Positions 7,582 through 16,649 of a stretch of 28,199 nucleotides of DNA are shown piece by piece. The stretch comes from Nitrospira sp. Lineage in GTDB: Bacteria; Nitrospirota; Nitrospiria; Nitrospirales; Nitrospiraceae. Below the pieces are notes generated by a model. The model was not told where the DNA came from. It did no database searches and saw only the letters and a program-made list of their open reading frames with translations. A program made the translations under genes and the position numbers. The stretch is taken from contig VGXD01000002.1 of the NCBI GenBank assembly GCA_016873525.1, positions 1 through 28,199 of the forward strand, written 5' to 3'. Within the stretch, counting starts at the first letter, position 1. The number at the start of each line of letters is the position of its first letter.

Positions 7582-8709
7582 TTACGTCCTGATGTACGAC
7601 CGGCCGGACAGTTGACGCACCGCGCCTTTCAGTTCCATGGCCAGGAGCAAGCCGGCGACCTCGGCCGCGGGAAGGCCTGTGCAGGCGATCAGATCGTCGA
7701 TGGGCATCGGCTCGAAGGACAGCGCGTCATGGAGTCTGCGCTCGGCTTCCTCCAACTGAGGCCGGTCTTCAGCCTGCTTGGGACACCGGGCTTGCAGCCG
7801 CTCGCGAAACGGCACGTCGAGCTGCGGCAAGAGTTCCTCGATCACATCCGCCACGGTTTCAACCAATTTGGCGCCTTGCTTGATGAGGCCGTTGGGCCCC
7901 CGGCTGTTCTCCGCCTGTACGAACCCCGGCACGGCAAAGACCTCACGGCCCTGTTCGGCCGCCAACCGGGCCGTAATGAGCGACCCGCTCTGCAGCGCCG
8001 CCTCGGTGACCATCACACCCAAGGACAGGCCGCTGATGATCCGGTTCCGGCGCGGAAAATGATAGGCGTGCGGATAGGCGCCCAGGGGAAACTCCGACAG
8101 GACCGCGCCCTGGGCTTCGATCTGCTGCCTGAGCGTCCGGTGTTCCGGCGGATAGGTGCGATCGATCCCGCAACCCAGCACCGCCACCGTCCGCCCCTGA
8201 GCCGCCAAGGCCCCCCGATGGGCCGCCGCATCCACCCCCCGCGCCAACCCGCTGACAACGGTGAAGCCGGCCTCGGCCAAGTCCCGGCTGAGGTGCTCGG
8301 TCACCAGCCGGCCGGCTGCCGTGGCTCGCCTGGCCCCGACGATCGCCACCGCGTGGCGATCCTTCTCCTCCAGCGCTCCGCTCAGGTAGAGCAGCGGCGG
8401 CGGGTCCGCGATCGTTTTCAACCGAGCCGGATAGGCCGCGTCAAGGTACGTGACCACCGATATCCGCAGCCGCTCCAGCAACTCCAGTTCGCGGTCGATG
8501 GCCTCCTGGGTCTCCCGGTCGGGCCCCTGCTGGATGGCCTGCGCCACAGCGCGGCTGATCGAGCCCCCGGCCTGCAACGAGTCCAAGGAGGCCTGCAAGA
8601 CCGCCTCCGGCGAGCCGAAGGTTTCCATGAGCCGGCAGAGCCCCGCATCGCCCAGCCTCGGGACCGCGCGCAACTGAAACCACAACCGAAGGGACGAGGG
8701 ACCGGCCAC
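7582..8709 (-). CDS. dprA: DNA-processing protein DprA
   Basis: A 375-residue protein. GTG 8709 is chosen because GGAGG lies five bases upstream; no ATG competes nearby. DprA binds incoming single-stranded DNA during natural transformation and loads RecA. The N-terminal region (about 1-110) is a SAM-like helical domain. The Rossmann-like DprA core follows, with motifs VSGLARGVDAAAH, FPRRNRIISGLS and SGSLITARLAAEQGR. The C-terminal 60 residues look like the DprA winged-helix domain (MPIDDLIACTGLP segment). It lies 55 bases after rng and 106 bases before topA. No competence pilus genes are in the window, so a role in transformation here is inferred from the family only; DprA is also widespread in species not known to transform. 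Confidence 0.96.
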   Translation of the reverse strand: MAGPSSLRLWFQLRAVPRLGDAGLCRLMETFGSPEAVLQASLDSLQAGGSISRAVAQAIQQGPDRETQEAIDRELELLERLRISVVTYLDAAYPARLKTIADPPPLLYLSGALEEKDRHAVAIVGARRATAAGRLVTEHLSRDLAEAGFTVVSGLARGVDAAAHRGALAAQGRTVAVLGCGIDRTYPPEHRTLRQQIEAQGAVLSEFPLGAYPHAYHFPRRNRIISGLSLGVMVTEAALQSGSLITARLAAEQGREVFAVPGFVQAENSRGPNGLIKQGAKLVETVADVIEELLPQLDVPFRERLQARCPKQAEDRPQLEEAERRLHDALSFEPMPIDDLIACTGLPAAEVAGLLLAMELKGAVRQLSGRSYIRT

Positions 8710-8764
8710 GGAAACCTCCGCCCATCTCGCTTATCGGCGCCCTCGGCGGCCCGCGCCGGATGGC

Positions 8765-10273
8765 CTAGAGCACGGCGATATCGTACTGCTCGAGATGCAG
8801 GCTCTGATCCGCCTGGACGAGAAGCCTGGCGTGGCAGGACCGCTCCAAATCCTCCACCCCTTGGCGCTCTTCGTCATAGAACAAATCGGCAACGGCCGGG
8901 TGAACGCCCAGCACGATTTTCTGCTCCTCCTGTCCGCGCCCGATCCGGCGAATCTCGCGAAAGATCTCGTAGACCACCGTGGTGGGAGACTTGGTGTACC
9001 CGCGCCCGTCGCAGTAGCGGCAGGGCTCCGACATCGTCCGCAACAGGTCCTCCCGGACCCGTTCGCGCGAGATCTCGATCAGGCCCAGGTCCGAAATGCG
9101 CGAAATCCTGGTGCGGGCCTTGTCGCCGGCCATGGCGTCGACGAGGGCCTGATAGACCTTGTCCCGATTCTTCTCCCGCTCCATGTCGATGAAATCGACG
9201 ATGATGATCCCCCCGATCCCCCGCAGTTTGATCTGATAGGCGATCTCCTTCACCGCCTCGAGGTTGTTCTTGAGGATCGTCTCCTCCTGGTCCCGCTTGC
9301 CGACGAAACGCCCCGTGTTCACGTCGATGACCGTCATGGCCTCGGCATGGTCCACGACGATGTGGCCGCCGGACTTCAACCAGACCTTGCGGCTCAGGGC
9401 GCGGGCGATCTCCATCTCGATGCCCAGATGGTCGAACAGGCTCTCTTCCTTGTCGTAATAGTGGACCCGCGAGGTCTGTTCCGGCGAAAACCGATGGACG
9501 AAGTCCTTCACCGCCTCGTACTCCTGCCTCGAATCGATCAGCAAGCGGTCCACTTTTTTCGTGAACAGATCGCGTACGATCCGGAAAGTCAGCGTCAGGT
9601 CGGTGTGCAGCAGGGCCGGCGCCGGCAAGTGGTCCCGTTTCTTCAGCGCGTCCTGCCAGAGCACGTGCAGGAACTCCACGTCCGACCGCAGGTCGTCCTC
9701 CTTGACCCCTTCGCTCACCGTCCTGACGATGTAGCCGCAGCCGGGCCGGCGCGCCCGCTTCATGATTTCCTTGAGCCGCGCCCGCTCTTCGTCCTTGGGA
9801 ATCCGCCGCGACACCCCGATGTGCTCGACGTTCGGCATGAAGACCAGATACCGCCCCGGCAGCGACACGTAGGTGGTCACCCGCGGCCCCTTCGTCCCGA
9901 TCGGCCCCTTGGAGATCTGGACCATGAGCTCCTGGCCTTCCTGCAACAGTTGCTCGATCGGCTTCGTGGACTGACGCCGGGGGCGGGGCAGTTCCGGCCC
10001 CTTCTCGTCTTCCTCGCTGTCGACCAGGGTGTCCCCCGGCTCCGTGTCGGTCGATATATCCGACACGTGCACGAACGCGGCCTTCTCCATCCCGATATCG
10101 ACGAAGGCCGCCTGCATGCCCGGCAGGACCTTGACCACTTTCCCCTTGTAAATGTTCCCGACGAAATCCTTGTGCTTGACCCGGTCCACGTAGAGATCCG
10201 TCACGACGCGGCCGTCCAGGACGGCCGCGCGGGTCTCCTCCCGCGTCACATTGATGGCAATTTCCAGCCCCAT
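8765..10273 (-). CDS. rng: Ribonuclease G (RNase E/G family)
   Basis: A 502-residue endoribonuclease that processes rRNA and mRNA 5' ends. ATG 10273 has AGGGAG five bases upstream. The N-terminal S1 RNA-binding domain lies at about 35-125 and contains an acidic insertion (about 75-100). The catalytic DNase I-like core follows, with metal-binding Asp317 (TVIDVNTG) and Asp360 (IIIVDFIDM). The zinc-link Cys418-x-x-Cys421 (CRYCDGRG) follows, used for dimer contact. Length matches RNase G rather than the longer RNase E, which has a degradosome-scaffold tail. It is downstream of mreBCD-mrdA-rodA, echoing the E. coli mreBCD-rng neighbourhood. A 161-base gap to rodA, with a hairpin after rodA, leaves open whether it is cotranscribed. 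Confidence 0.96.
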   Translation of the reverse strand: MGLEIAINVTREETRAAVLDGRVVTDLYVDRVKHKDFVGNIYKGKVVKVLPGMQAAFVDIGMEKAAFVHVSDISTDTEPGDTLVDSEEDEKGPELPRPRRQSTKPIEQLLQEGQELMVQISKGPIGTKGPRVTTYVSLPGRYLVFMPNVEHIGVSRRIPKDEERARLKEIMKRARRPGCGYIVRTVSEGVKEDDLRSDVEFLHVLWQDALKKRDHLPAPALLHTDLTLTFRIVRDLFTKKVDRLLIDSRQEYEAVKDFVHRFSPEQTSRVHYYDKEESLFDHLGIEMEIARALSRKVWLKSGGHIVVDHAEAMTVIDVNTGRFVGKRDQEETILKNNLEAVKEIAYQIKLRGIGGIIIVDFIDMEREKNRDKVYQALVDAMAGDKARTRISRISDLGLIEISRERVREDLLRTMSEPCRYCDGRGYTKSPTTVVYEIFREIRRIGRGQEEQKIVLGVHPAVADLFYDEERQGVEDLERSCHARLLVQADQSLHLEQYDIAVL

Positions 10274-10403
10274 ACATACTCCCTGCAGCCTGGTCGGCGG
10301 ATCAACGGCTCCGTGCCGGATTCCCGCGGCAGCCTGCGCCTACGGTAAAAGGGTTCAACTGACAACCTGTACCCGATCGCAACCGTCGCCTGTCCCCGGC
10401 TCC

Positions 10404-10427
10404 GCAAGGCGGCCGAGACCGCCCTGC
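10404..10427 (-). terminator. GC-rich hairpin just after rodA
   Basis: A 9-bp stem with one imperfect pair (10404-10412 with 10419-10427) begins about 8 bases past the rodA stop. There is no T-run, so it may only weaken read-through or protect the mRNA 3' end before rng. Confidence 0.35.
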
Positions 10428-10434
10428 CGCGCGC

Positions 10435-11556
10435 TCAGTAAAACAAGGACAAGCGCCGGCGCTTGATATTCAACAACAGCCCCAAGGCCGCCATCGTCGT
10501 CACCACCGCGCTGCCGCCGTAACTCATGAGCGGCAGCGGAATCCCGACGATCGGCAGCAACCCGGCCGTCATGCCGATGTTCACCACGAGGCAGAAGCCG
10601 AGCATGCCGATGATCCCGGCCGCCAGCAAGGCCCCCAACACATCCTTGGCCTTCAACGCGATTTCCAACGAGAGCAGGATCAACCCGACGAAGAGCGCCA
10701 GGAGTCCCAGCACGCCCACAAAGCCCCATTCTTCGGCGAAGACCGCGAAGACGAAGTCCGTGTGTCCTTCCGGCAAAAACTTCAGCTGGCTCTGCGTCCC
10801 CCCGTAGAGCCCCTTGCCAAGCAGTTCGCCCGACCCGATCGCAATGCGCGATTGGAGCCCGTGATAGCCTTTGCCGCCCGTATCGTAATCGGGATCGACG
10901 AAGGTCATCACGCGCTGCCGCTGATAGTCGTGCATCGATCCCCACATCATCTCCCAGGCAAACGGGAAGGCCATGAGGGCAAAGAGCAGCAGGATGCCCA
11001 TGGCTTTCGACCGCATCCCCACGACCAGCAACATCGCGCCGTAAATCGCCAGAAAACTGAGCCCGCTGCCGAGGTCCGGCTGCTTGAGGATCAGCAGGAG
11101 GCCCGGCATCGCAATCAAGCCGGGCAACACCACCCGCTGGAGCCAGCCTTCGCGCGGGGCATTGGCATAGTACGCGGCCAGCACCAGGATCAGGACTAAT
11201 TTCGCGAACTCGGAGGGCTGGATCGCGAAGGGCCCGATCGGAATCCACCGCTGCGCCCCGCGACTCGTTTTCCCCGCCACCAGCACCACCACCAGCAAGA
11301 CCAGCACGACCGCATAGAGCACGTAGGCCAGCCTGGCAATTTTGTGGTAGTCCACCGCCAGCATGGCCAGAAAGGCGCCGCAGCCGAGCAGGATCCAGAT
11401 CATCTGCTTGACGTAGAGCGGGAGCCCGGTCCCCGGCTGCGCATGGGTGACGCTGTAAATGGAGAGCACGCCGAGCGAAAGAATCGCGGCGATCAGCGCA
11501 AGAAATTGCCAGTCGAACCGGTCCAGCTCCCGGCCTTCCATCGTCCGGTCAATCAT
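10435..11556 (-). CDS. rodA: Rod-shape SEDS peptidoglycan polymerase RodA
   Basis: A membrane glycosyltransferase of about 373 residues that polymerises lipid II for lateral wall growth together with PBP2. ATG 11556 is preferred: it overlaps the mrdA stop by 8 bases and gives the usual family length. ATG 11541 is an alternative, and a more upstream GTG/ATG adds an Arg-rich tail that looks spurious. About ten hydrophobic helices are visible. SEDS signatures include the QPSEFAKL segment, HTDFVFAVFAEEWGF (acidic residues of the catalytic pocket) and the C-terminal GIPLPLMSYGGSA. It is translationally coupled to mrdA, which fits the known RodA-PBP2 complex in the cytoplasmic membrane. Confidence 0.95.
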   Translation of the reverse strand: MIDRTMEGRELDRFDWQFLALIAAILSLGVLSIYSVTHAQPGTGLPLYVKQMIWILLGCGAFLAMLAVDYHKIARLAYVLYAVVLVLLVVVLVAGKTSRGAQRWIPIGPFAIQPSEFAKLVLILVLAAYYANAPREGWLQRVVLPGLIAMPGLLLILKQPDLGSGLSFLAIYGAMLLVVGMRSKAMGILLLFALMAFPFAWEMMWGSMHDYQRQRVMTFVDPDYDTGGKGYHGLQSRIAIGSGELLGKGLYGGTQSQLKFLPEGHTDFVFAVFAEEWGFVGVLGLLALFVGLILLSLEIALKAKDVLGALLAAGIIGMLGFCLVVNIGMTAGLLPIVGIPLPLMSYGGSAVVTTMAALGLLLNIKRRRLSLFY

Positions 11557-13444
11557 GGGCACCTGCCTGGGGCATCGGCATGGCCATCGCCGTCTCAAAG
11601 GGCCGCGCCGGCGACGGAGCCTCGGCCTCTTGCTGAGGCTCAGGCCCGAACTTCATGTAGGCTTCGATGATCTGTTTGGCCAGGGGGGCGGCCACAGACC
11701 CGCCATGGCCCATGTGTTCCACGAGCACCGCCACGGCAATCTTCGGCTCATCGACGGGCGCATAGGAGACGAACCAGGCATGATCGCGCAGCTTTTTGGG
11801 AATGTCTTTGGCCGGTCCCGTCCGCAACGCGGCCGCCTGTGCGGTGCCGGTCTTGCCGGCAATGGACACGAGCGTGGAGCGCGCGCGCGTTGCGGTCCCC
11901 CGCGTGACCACGCCGGCCAAGGCCTCCTTGATAAGGTCCAGCGTCTCCGGCTTGACCGTCAACTTGCCGTTGGAGACGGCCGGAATGTCCTGCAGCCGGC
12001 CCGTCGCCCGCTCCATGACGGCCCGCACCAAGCGGGGGCGGAATGAGACGCCGTCGTTGGCGACGGTGGCAATCAAGTGGGCCATTTGCAACGGCGTCAC
12101 CGTCACGTAGCCCTGGCCGATGGACGCGGAAATGGTCTCGCCGGGAAACCAGGGCTGCCCCTTGGCCTTCTCCTTCCACGCGTTGGACGGCACAATCCCC
12201 ACCCGCTCGGACGGCAGTTCGATGCCGGTCTCCTGCCCCAACCCAAACTGCATCGCAAACGACGCGATGGTATCGATGCCCATGCGCTGCCCGACCGTGT
12301 AGAAGAACACGTCGCAGGAGTCCACCAGGGCCTGGGTGATATCCATCATGCCATGCCCGCCCGCCTTCCAGTCCTTGAACAGACGGTTGCCGAATTGAAA
12401 CCCGCCGACGCAGCGGATCTTCGTCGAAGGATTGACGGTGTTGGATTCGAGCGCCGCGGCGGCCATCACGATCTTGAAGGTCGATCCGGGGGGGTACTGC
12501 CCCTGCGTCGCCCGGTTCGTCATGGGACGGCCTTCGTTCTGCACGATCACATCCCACTGCTTGGCGGTCAGCTCGCGCGAGAGGAGATTGGGATCGAACA
12601 CCGGATGGCTGGCCAAGGCCAGGACCTCGCCCGTGGTCGGATCGATCGCCACGATGGCGCCGGATTCCTCGCCGAGCAGTTGCTCCGCCAAGCGTTGCAG
12701 GCGAATATCGATGGTCACATAGAGATCGTTGCCGGCCTCCGGCTTTTCGATCATGACGGTCTTCTTCTCGTGACCCAGCGCATCCACCTCGATCACTTTC
12801 TGCCCGGCTTTGCCCCGCAGGAATCGATCGTAGGCCTTCTCCACCCCGTACTGGCCGATGAGGCTTCCCTGGTGGAGGTCTTCCGACTCGATCTTCTCCA
12901 GTTGATCCGCCGAGACCTCCCCCACATAGCCGATCACGTGGGCCGCCGTGGCCCCCACCGTGTAATTCCGGCGGGAGTCCGCCTGGATCATCACGCCCGG
13001 CAGATCCAGCCGATGCGACTCGATGAGGGCCGCCTCTCGAAGCGTGAGCCCGCCCTTCAACTTTTTGGGAACCAGCCGGCCGGTGCGCTCGGCGAACTTT
13101 TTGCGGAGCGGGGCCTCCTCCAGGCCGATGAGCTTGACCAGCTTCTCCGCCAGCGCGGGGCGGTTTTTGACGTCTTCTAGGGTGACGTAGAGCCCGAAGC
13201 TGGGCGCATTGTTCGCCAGCAAGACCCCGTGCCGGTCGTAGATCAAACCGCGAGCCGGCTCAAGGACCACCGAACGGGTCCGGTTGTTTTCGGACAGGTC
13301 GCGATAGTACGCGCCTTCTTGGATCTGAAGATTCCAGAGGCGAATCGCCAAGAGCCCCACAACGGCCAGCAGCGCCATCTTGAGGATGAACAACCGCCGT
13401 TGCAGCTCGCGCAGCTCCTCGTGTCGCGCCCCCAGTTCAACCAT
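11549..13444 (-). CDS. mrdA: Penicillin-binding protein 2 (peptidoglycan D,D-transpeptidase)
   Basis: A 631-residue class B penicillin-binding protein of the elongasome that cross-links peptidoglycan. ATG 13444 has AGGAAG upstream. A single membrane anchor lies at about 19-38, then the PBP dimer/pedestal domain (about 60-230), then the transpeptidase domain. Catalytic motifs are visible: Ser321-Thr-Phe-Lys324, Ser376-Cys-Asp378 (the SxN box carries Asp, as in other PBP2 proteins), and Lys531-Thr-Gly-Thr534. The C-terminus is Met/Pro/Ala-rich and short. It lies between mreD and rodA with small gaps, the standard mre-mrd arrangement. Confidence 0.96.
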   Translation of the reverse strand: MVELGARHEELRELQRRLFILKMALLAVVGLLAIRLWNLQIQEGAYYRDLSENNRTRSVVLEPARGLIYDRHGVLLANNAPSFGLYVTLEDVKNRPALAEKLVKLIGLEEAPLRKKFAERTGRLVPKKLKGGLTLREAALIESHRLDLPGVMIQADSRRNYTVGATAAHVIGYVGEVSADQLEKIESEDLHQGSLIGQYGVEKAYDRFLRGKAGQKVIEVDALGHEKKTVMIEKPEAGNDLYVTIDIRLQRLAEQLLGEESGAIVAIDPTTGEVLALASHPVFDPNLLSRELTAKQWDVIVQNEGRPMTNRATQGQYPPGSTFKIVMAAAALESNTVNPSTKIRCVGGFQFGNRLFKDWKAGGHGMMDITQALVDSCDVFFYTVGQRMGIDTIASFAMQFGLGQETGIELPSERVGIVPSNAWKEKAKGQPWFPGETISASIGQGYVTVTPLQMAHLIATVANDGVSFRPRLVRAVMERATGRLQDIPAVSNGKLTVKPETLDLIKEALAGVVTRGTATRARSTLVSIAGKTGTAQAAALRTGPAKDIPKKLRDHAWFVSYAPVDEPKIAVAVLVEHMGHGGSVAAPLAKQIIEAYMKFGPEPQQEAEAPSPARPFETAMAMPMPQAGAHD

Positions 13445-13491
13445 CCCGCTTCCTGCTCCCCCGCGCCCCCTTCGAACAGCCCCGTTTCAGC

Positions 13492-14007
13492 TCAGCGCAC
13501 AAACCCGGCCAGACCGCCCTGAACGACTTGCGCCCTCCGCATACGTCCCGCAATCAGCCAGTAGACTCCCGCTCCGACCGCCGTATTGAAGGCCGTCTCC
13601 GGCAGCAGAATGCCGTAGGCCGCCGCCCAATAGCCGGCCCATCCCGCCTCCGGCCGAACCAAGGCAAGAAAGGTCAGGCCGGACAACAGCGACAGACTGA
13701 CCAGCGCTTTCAAGAGGGTCGCCGGCGTGGCGTTCGTGACGTGCCGGCCCACGAGGCCGGCCACAAGCCCGATCGCACCCTTGGTCATGACGTTGAGCCA
13801 CAGGGTTCCGGCCGAAAAGAGGTCTTGCGCGAAGCCCAAGGCCAATCCCACCAGCAGGCCTTCGATCTCGCCGCCCAAAAATCCCACCAAACACGCCGCG
13901 ACAAGACAGAGGTCCGGACCAACCCCGGCCACGCTGAGGTAACGGAGCACCGTCGTTTGAAGCGGCACCAACCCGAATATCAGGCCGGCATAGACCGCAA
14001 GCTTCAC
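13492..14007 (-). CDS. mreD: Rod-shape-determining membrane protein MreD
   Basis: A 171-residue membrane protein with five or six hydrophobic segments, the size and profile of MreD. GTG 14007 shares its last two bases with the mreC TGA (GTGA overlap), so translation is coupled to mreC and the start is well supported. MreD links the MreB cytoskeleton to the periplasmic MreC and the PBP2/RodA enzymes. Sequence conservation in this family is low; the identification relies on the topology, the GFAQDLFSAGTLWLN segment resembling the family's conserved region, and the position between mreC and mrdA. Confidence 0.9.
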   Translation of the reverse strand: MKLAVYAGLIFGLVPLQTTVLRYLSVAGVGPDLCLVAACLVGFLGGEIEGLLVGLALGFAQDLFSAGTLWLNVMTKGAIGLVAGLVGRHVTNATPATLLKALVSLSLLSGLTFLALVRPEAGWAGYWAAAYGILLPETAFNTAVGAGVYWLIAGRMRRAQVVQGGLAGFVR

Positions 14008-14873
14008 GGCGTCTTCTCTCCGGGTGAGGCGGCGGACTCCGCCTCCCCTTCCCCAAGCGGGCGGGGATCGGTAATGACCAGCACCTCTTCGTATTTGTGC
14101 GAGTCCGCCTCGGGCACAATTTCCGCCACCTGGAAGAGATCGTCTTCTTCCTTGTCGATCCGCGTGATCGTCCCAATGGCCAGGCCCCTGGGAAACCCTC
14201 CGGTCAGACCGGACGTCACCACGACATCGCCGGCCCGGACCGTGGAGAGGAGGGGAATATATTTCAGGCGGGCGCGCCCCTCGGCGGTGCCTTCGACGAT
14301 GCCTTCCTCCCTGGTCCGTTGGATCAGGCCCGTGACCGCGTTGTTGGGATCGGTGATCAGGAGAACGACCGACGAGTAGGGAGTGGCTTTCACCACCCGT
14401 CCCACCACCCCGTCCGACGTCATCACGCCCATTTCGACCCGAATGCCGTCCCGCTCGCCCTTGTTCAGCACCACGCTTCGATACCAGTTGGTCGAGTCTC
14501 GGCCGATGACCTGCGCCGCGACGGTGCCGGGCTTCAGCCGGGCCTTAAACTCGAGCAACTTCGCGAGGCGCTGGCTGGCCACCACCATTTCCTGCAATTC
14601 GACGTTCCGGCCGCGCAGCTGCTGCAGCTCCCGCTGCAAGCGCCGGTTCTCGTCCGCCACGTGGTGCAAGGCGACGTAGCGCTCCCACGCGTCCCGTAGG
14701 CTGCGATCCACGGAGGACAAGGCGTTGAGGGGCAGCGAGACGATCTGGGCAAGCGGCTGCCCGATGCTCCGGAGCAGACCTCGGCTCTGTTTGGGAAGCA
14801 GGAAGACGAGGAACAGCAGCAGGACCACGAACAGCCACAGCCCCCGCCTTGTTCCGGCAGTCGTACGAAACAT
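14004..14873 (-). CDS. mreC: Rod-shape-determining protein MreC
   Basis: A bitopic membrane protein of about 289 residues that scaffolds the elongasome in the periplasm. ATG 14873 is used here; GTG 14879 two codons upstream is a real alternative, and neither has a strong ribosome site. A short basic N-terminus precedes one membrane helix (about 10-28). A coiled coil follows (about 55-100, rich in Arg, Gln, Glu and Leu), then the beta-rich MreC domain, with signature segments VIGRDSTNWYRS and VTSGLTGGFPRGLAIG. The last 20 residues are Pro/Glu/Ala-rich. It is 33 bases from mreB and overlaps mreD by 4. Confidence 0.95.
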   Translation of the reverse strand: MFRTTAGTRRGLWLFVVLLLFLVFLLPKQSRGLLRSIGQPLAQIVSLPLNALSSVDRSLRDAWERYVALHHVADENRRLQRELQQLRGRNVELQEMVVASQRLAKLLEFKARLKPGTVAAQVIGRDSTNWYRSVVLNKGERDGIRVEMGVMTSDGVVGRVVKATPYSSVVLLITDPNNAVTGLIQRTREEGIVEGTAEGRARLKYIPLLSTVRAGDVVVTSGLTGGFPRGLAIGTITRIDKEEDDLFQVAEIVPEADSHKYEEVLVITDPRPLGEGEAESAASPGEKTP

Positions 14874-14905
14874 GGCCACCAGCCTACGGGCTGGGAAGCG
14901 AATCC

Positions 14906-15955
14906 CTAGCGGGAGCTGCTACACTGCGACATCACCGAGACCTTGCGGAGCAGATCCAGTTCGTCGAGGATTTTGCCGACCCCCAGCACCACGGACGTCA
15001 GGGGGTCGTCCACCGTAATGATCGGCAGATTCGTTTCCTCTCGAAACCGCATGTCCATGCCTTTCAGCAAGGATCCGCCTCCGGTCAGCACAATGCCTCG
15101 ATCGATGATGTCGCAAGCCAGCTCCGGCGGGGTATTCTCCAGCGCCACCTTGATCGCATTGACGATCGTCCCGATGGGCTCCTGGAGCGCTTCCCGGATC
15201 TCGGCGTCATCCACCACCAGCGTGCGTGGGATGCCCGAAATCAAATCCCGCCCTTTAATCGACATCGTTTTCTTTTCCTCGAACGGGTAGGCCGACCCGA
15301 TTTCCACCTTGATGCGTTCGGCCATGTGCTCCCCGATCAGGAGGTTATATTTCTTCTTGACGTAATTCATGATCGCGTCGTCCATCCGATCCCCGGCCAC
15401 TTTCACGGATTCGCTGTAGACGATCCCCCCCAGGGAGATGACCGCAATGTCGGTCGTGCCGCCCCCGACGTCCACCACCATGTTGCCGGAGGGCTCCGTA
15501 ATCGGCAGCCCCGCCCCGATCGCCGCCGCCACCGGCTCTTCGATGAGATACACCTCCCGCGCGCCGGCCAGCTCGGCCGAATCCCGCACGGCCCGTTGCT
15601 CCACCTGCGTGATCCGGGACGGCACGCCGATGATGATGCGGGGGCGCACGAAGGTGCTCCGGTTGTGCGCCTTGGTGATGAAATACTTCAGCATGCGCTC
15701 GGCCATTTCAAAGTCCGCGATCACGCCCTCTTTCATCGGCCGAATGGCGGTAATGTTGCCGGGCGTGCGGCCGAGCATTTTCTTGGCTTCCGCCCCCACC
15801 GCCAGGACCTTTTCGGTCTTTTTCTCCACGGCCACAACCGAAGGCTCGTTCAACACGATGCCTTTCCCTCGAACGTAGACCAACGTGGTGGCCGTCCCCA
15901 GATCGATGGCCAGGTCGTTCGAAAACCAACCTAGTACGTCACCCGTAAAGCCCAC
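14906..15955 (-). CDS. mreB: Actin-like rod-shape protein MreB
   Basis: A 349-residue bacterial actin that forms membrane-associated filaments guiding lateral wall synthesis. GTG 15955 has GGGAGG five bases upstream and gives the standard length. Actin-fold ATP motifs are visible: phosphate 1 DLGTATTLVYV (from residue 18), phosphate 2 VVDVGGGTTDIAVISLGG, and an adenosine segment with LTGGGSLLKGMD. The N-terminal residues (MGFTGDVLGWFSND) are hydrophobic enough to serve as a membrane anchor. It follows the RDD gene by 66 bases and starts the mreBCD-mrdA-rodA chain. Confidence 0.97.
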   Translation of the reverse strand: MGFTGDVLGWFSNDLAIDLGTATTLVYVRGKGIVLNEPSVVAVEKKTEKVLAVGAEAKKMLGRTPGNITAIRPMKEGVIADFEMAERMLKYFITKAHNRSTFVRPRIIIGVPSRITQVEQRAVRDSAELAGAREVYLIEEPVAAAIGAGLPITEPSGNMVVDVGGGTTDIAVISLGGIVYSESVKVAGDRMDDAIMNYVKKKYNLLIGEHMAERIKVEIGSAYPFEEKKTMSIKGRDLISGIPRTLVVDDAEIREALQEPIGTIVNAIKVALENTPPELACDIIDRGIVLTGGGSLLKGMDMRFREETNLPIITVDDPLTSVVLGVGKILDELDLLRKVSVMSQCSSSR

Positions 15956-16021
15956 CGTGTCCTCCCTTCGTCAACCATGCCCTTGAGGTGACCGTCGCCT
16001 ACTGTTGTGGGAACCCGCCCG

Positions 16022-16480
16022 TCAATCTCGGATATCCAGCTGCCCCGCATCCACCACCTGCGTCCGCGCGATCTCATCGCCCAGCCGGATGCCCTGCTCG
16101 TTGCCGATGACCAGCAGCCCTTCAAAGGCCACGATCGCCGCCGTCAACGCCCACCCGACGTAGGGGACCGGAAAGAGGAGGTAGGCCAGGGCCAGCGGCA
16201 AGTTTCGAATGATGGACTCCTTGAAACCGGCCACTTCGTGCGTACGCGGGATACTGGTCTGCAGACCGATCAGGCGCTTGCCGACGCTCCGTCCGCCTGA
16301 AAATCCGTCGGCGATCAAGAGATAACCCAACCCCGCCAGCCAGCCGACCGGCGGAACCAGCCGGTCGGCCGCGGCGACAATGATCACATCCACCAGCTTG
16401 GCCATGAAACGATTGAGGACCTGCGCTTTGGGATAGACTCCAGCACCCCAAGGGCCCGTCCCCTGTCCCTCCTCCGCCAA
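16022..16480 (-). CDS. RDD family membrane protein
   Basis: A 152-residue membrane protein. The start is TTG 16480: no ATG fits, and GAGGAGG lies about four bases upstream. The RDD domain begins near residue 24 with Arg-Phe-Met-Ala-Lys-Leu-Val-Asp, carrying the conserved Arg and Asp that name the family. A central GGRSVGKRLIGL loop, also typical, sits between membrane segments, and two or three further hydrophobic helices follow. The function of RDD proteins is poorly known; some act as Na+/H+ antiporters, and no such claim can be made here. It leads the mre block and is preceded by a probable promoter, so it may be cotranscribed with the elongasome genes. Confidence 0.85.
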   Translation of the reverse strand: MAEEGQGTGPWGAGVYPKAQVLNRFMAKLVDVIIVAAADRLVPPVGWLAGLGYLLIADGFSGGRSVGKRLIGLQTSIPRTHEVAGFKESIIRNLPLALAYLLFPVPYVGWALTAAIVAFEGLLVIGNEQGIRLGDEIARTQVVDAGQLDIRD

Positions 16481-16507
16481 GCGCCCTCCTCACAAATAAT
16501 TGCTCAA

Positions 16508-16536
16508 AGTATAGCAACTTTCATGCTGGAGCACAA
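16508..16536 (-). promoter_or_regulatory. Probable promoter for the RDD-mre operon
   Basis: On the minus strand TTGTGC (16531-16536) and TATACT (16508-16513) are 17 bases apart. The predicted start point is near 16500, about 20 bases before the TTG start codon. The -10 matches consensus at 5 of 6 positions; the -35 is weak. Confidence 0.5.
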
Positions 16537-16597
16537 ACGAACTCATAAATCCTCAAGAAACGCGCACGGCCCCGGAAAGGCGGCAAGACTTCCTTGC

Positions 16598-16626
16598 TTG
16601 CCTTTGGGCCCGGCGCTCGGTACAAT
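16598..16626 (+). promoter_or_regulatory. Probable promoter for the SurA/PpiD-like gene
   Basis: TTGCCT (16598-16603) and TACAAT (16621-16626) are 17 bases apart, matching consensus at 4/6 and 5/6 positions. The start point would be near 16633, leaving a leader of under 20 bases that contains GGAG. Confidence 0.55.
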
Positions 16627-16649
16627 TCCGTTCAGGATGGAGAACCGAC

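Noticed and set aside
5718..10348. Several long plus-strand open frames antisense to topA, dprA and rng
   Set aside because: All mirror well-recognised minus-strand genes; their translations are Arg/Gly/His-rich with no domains.
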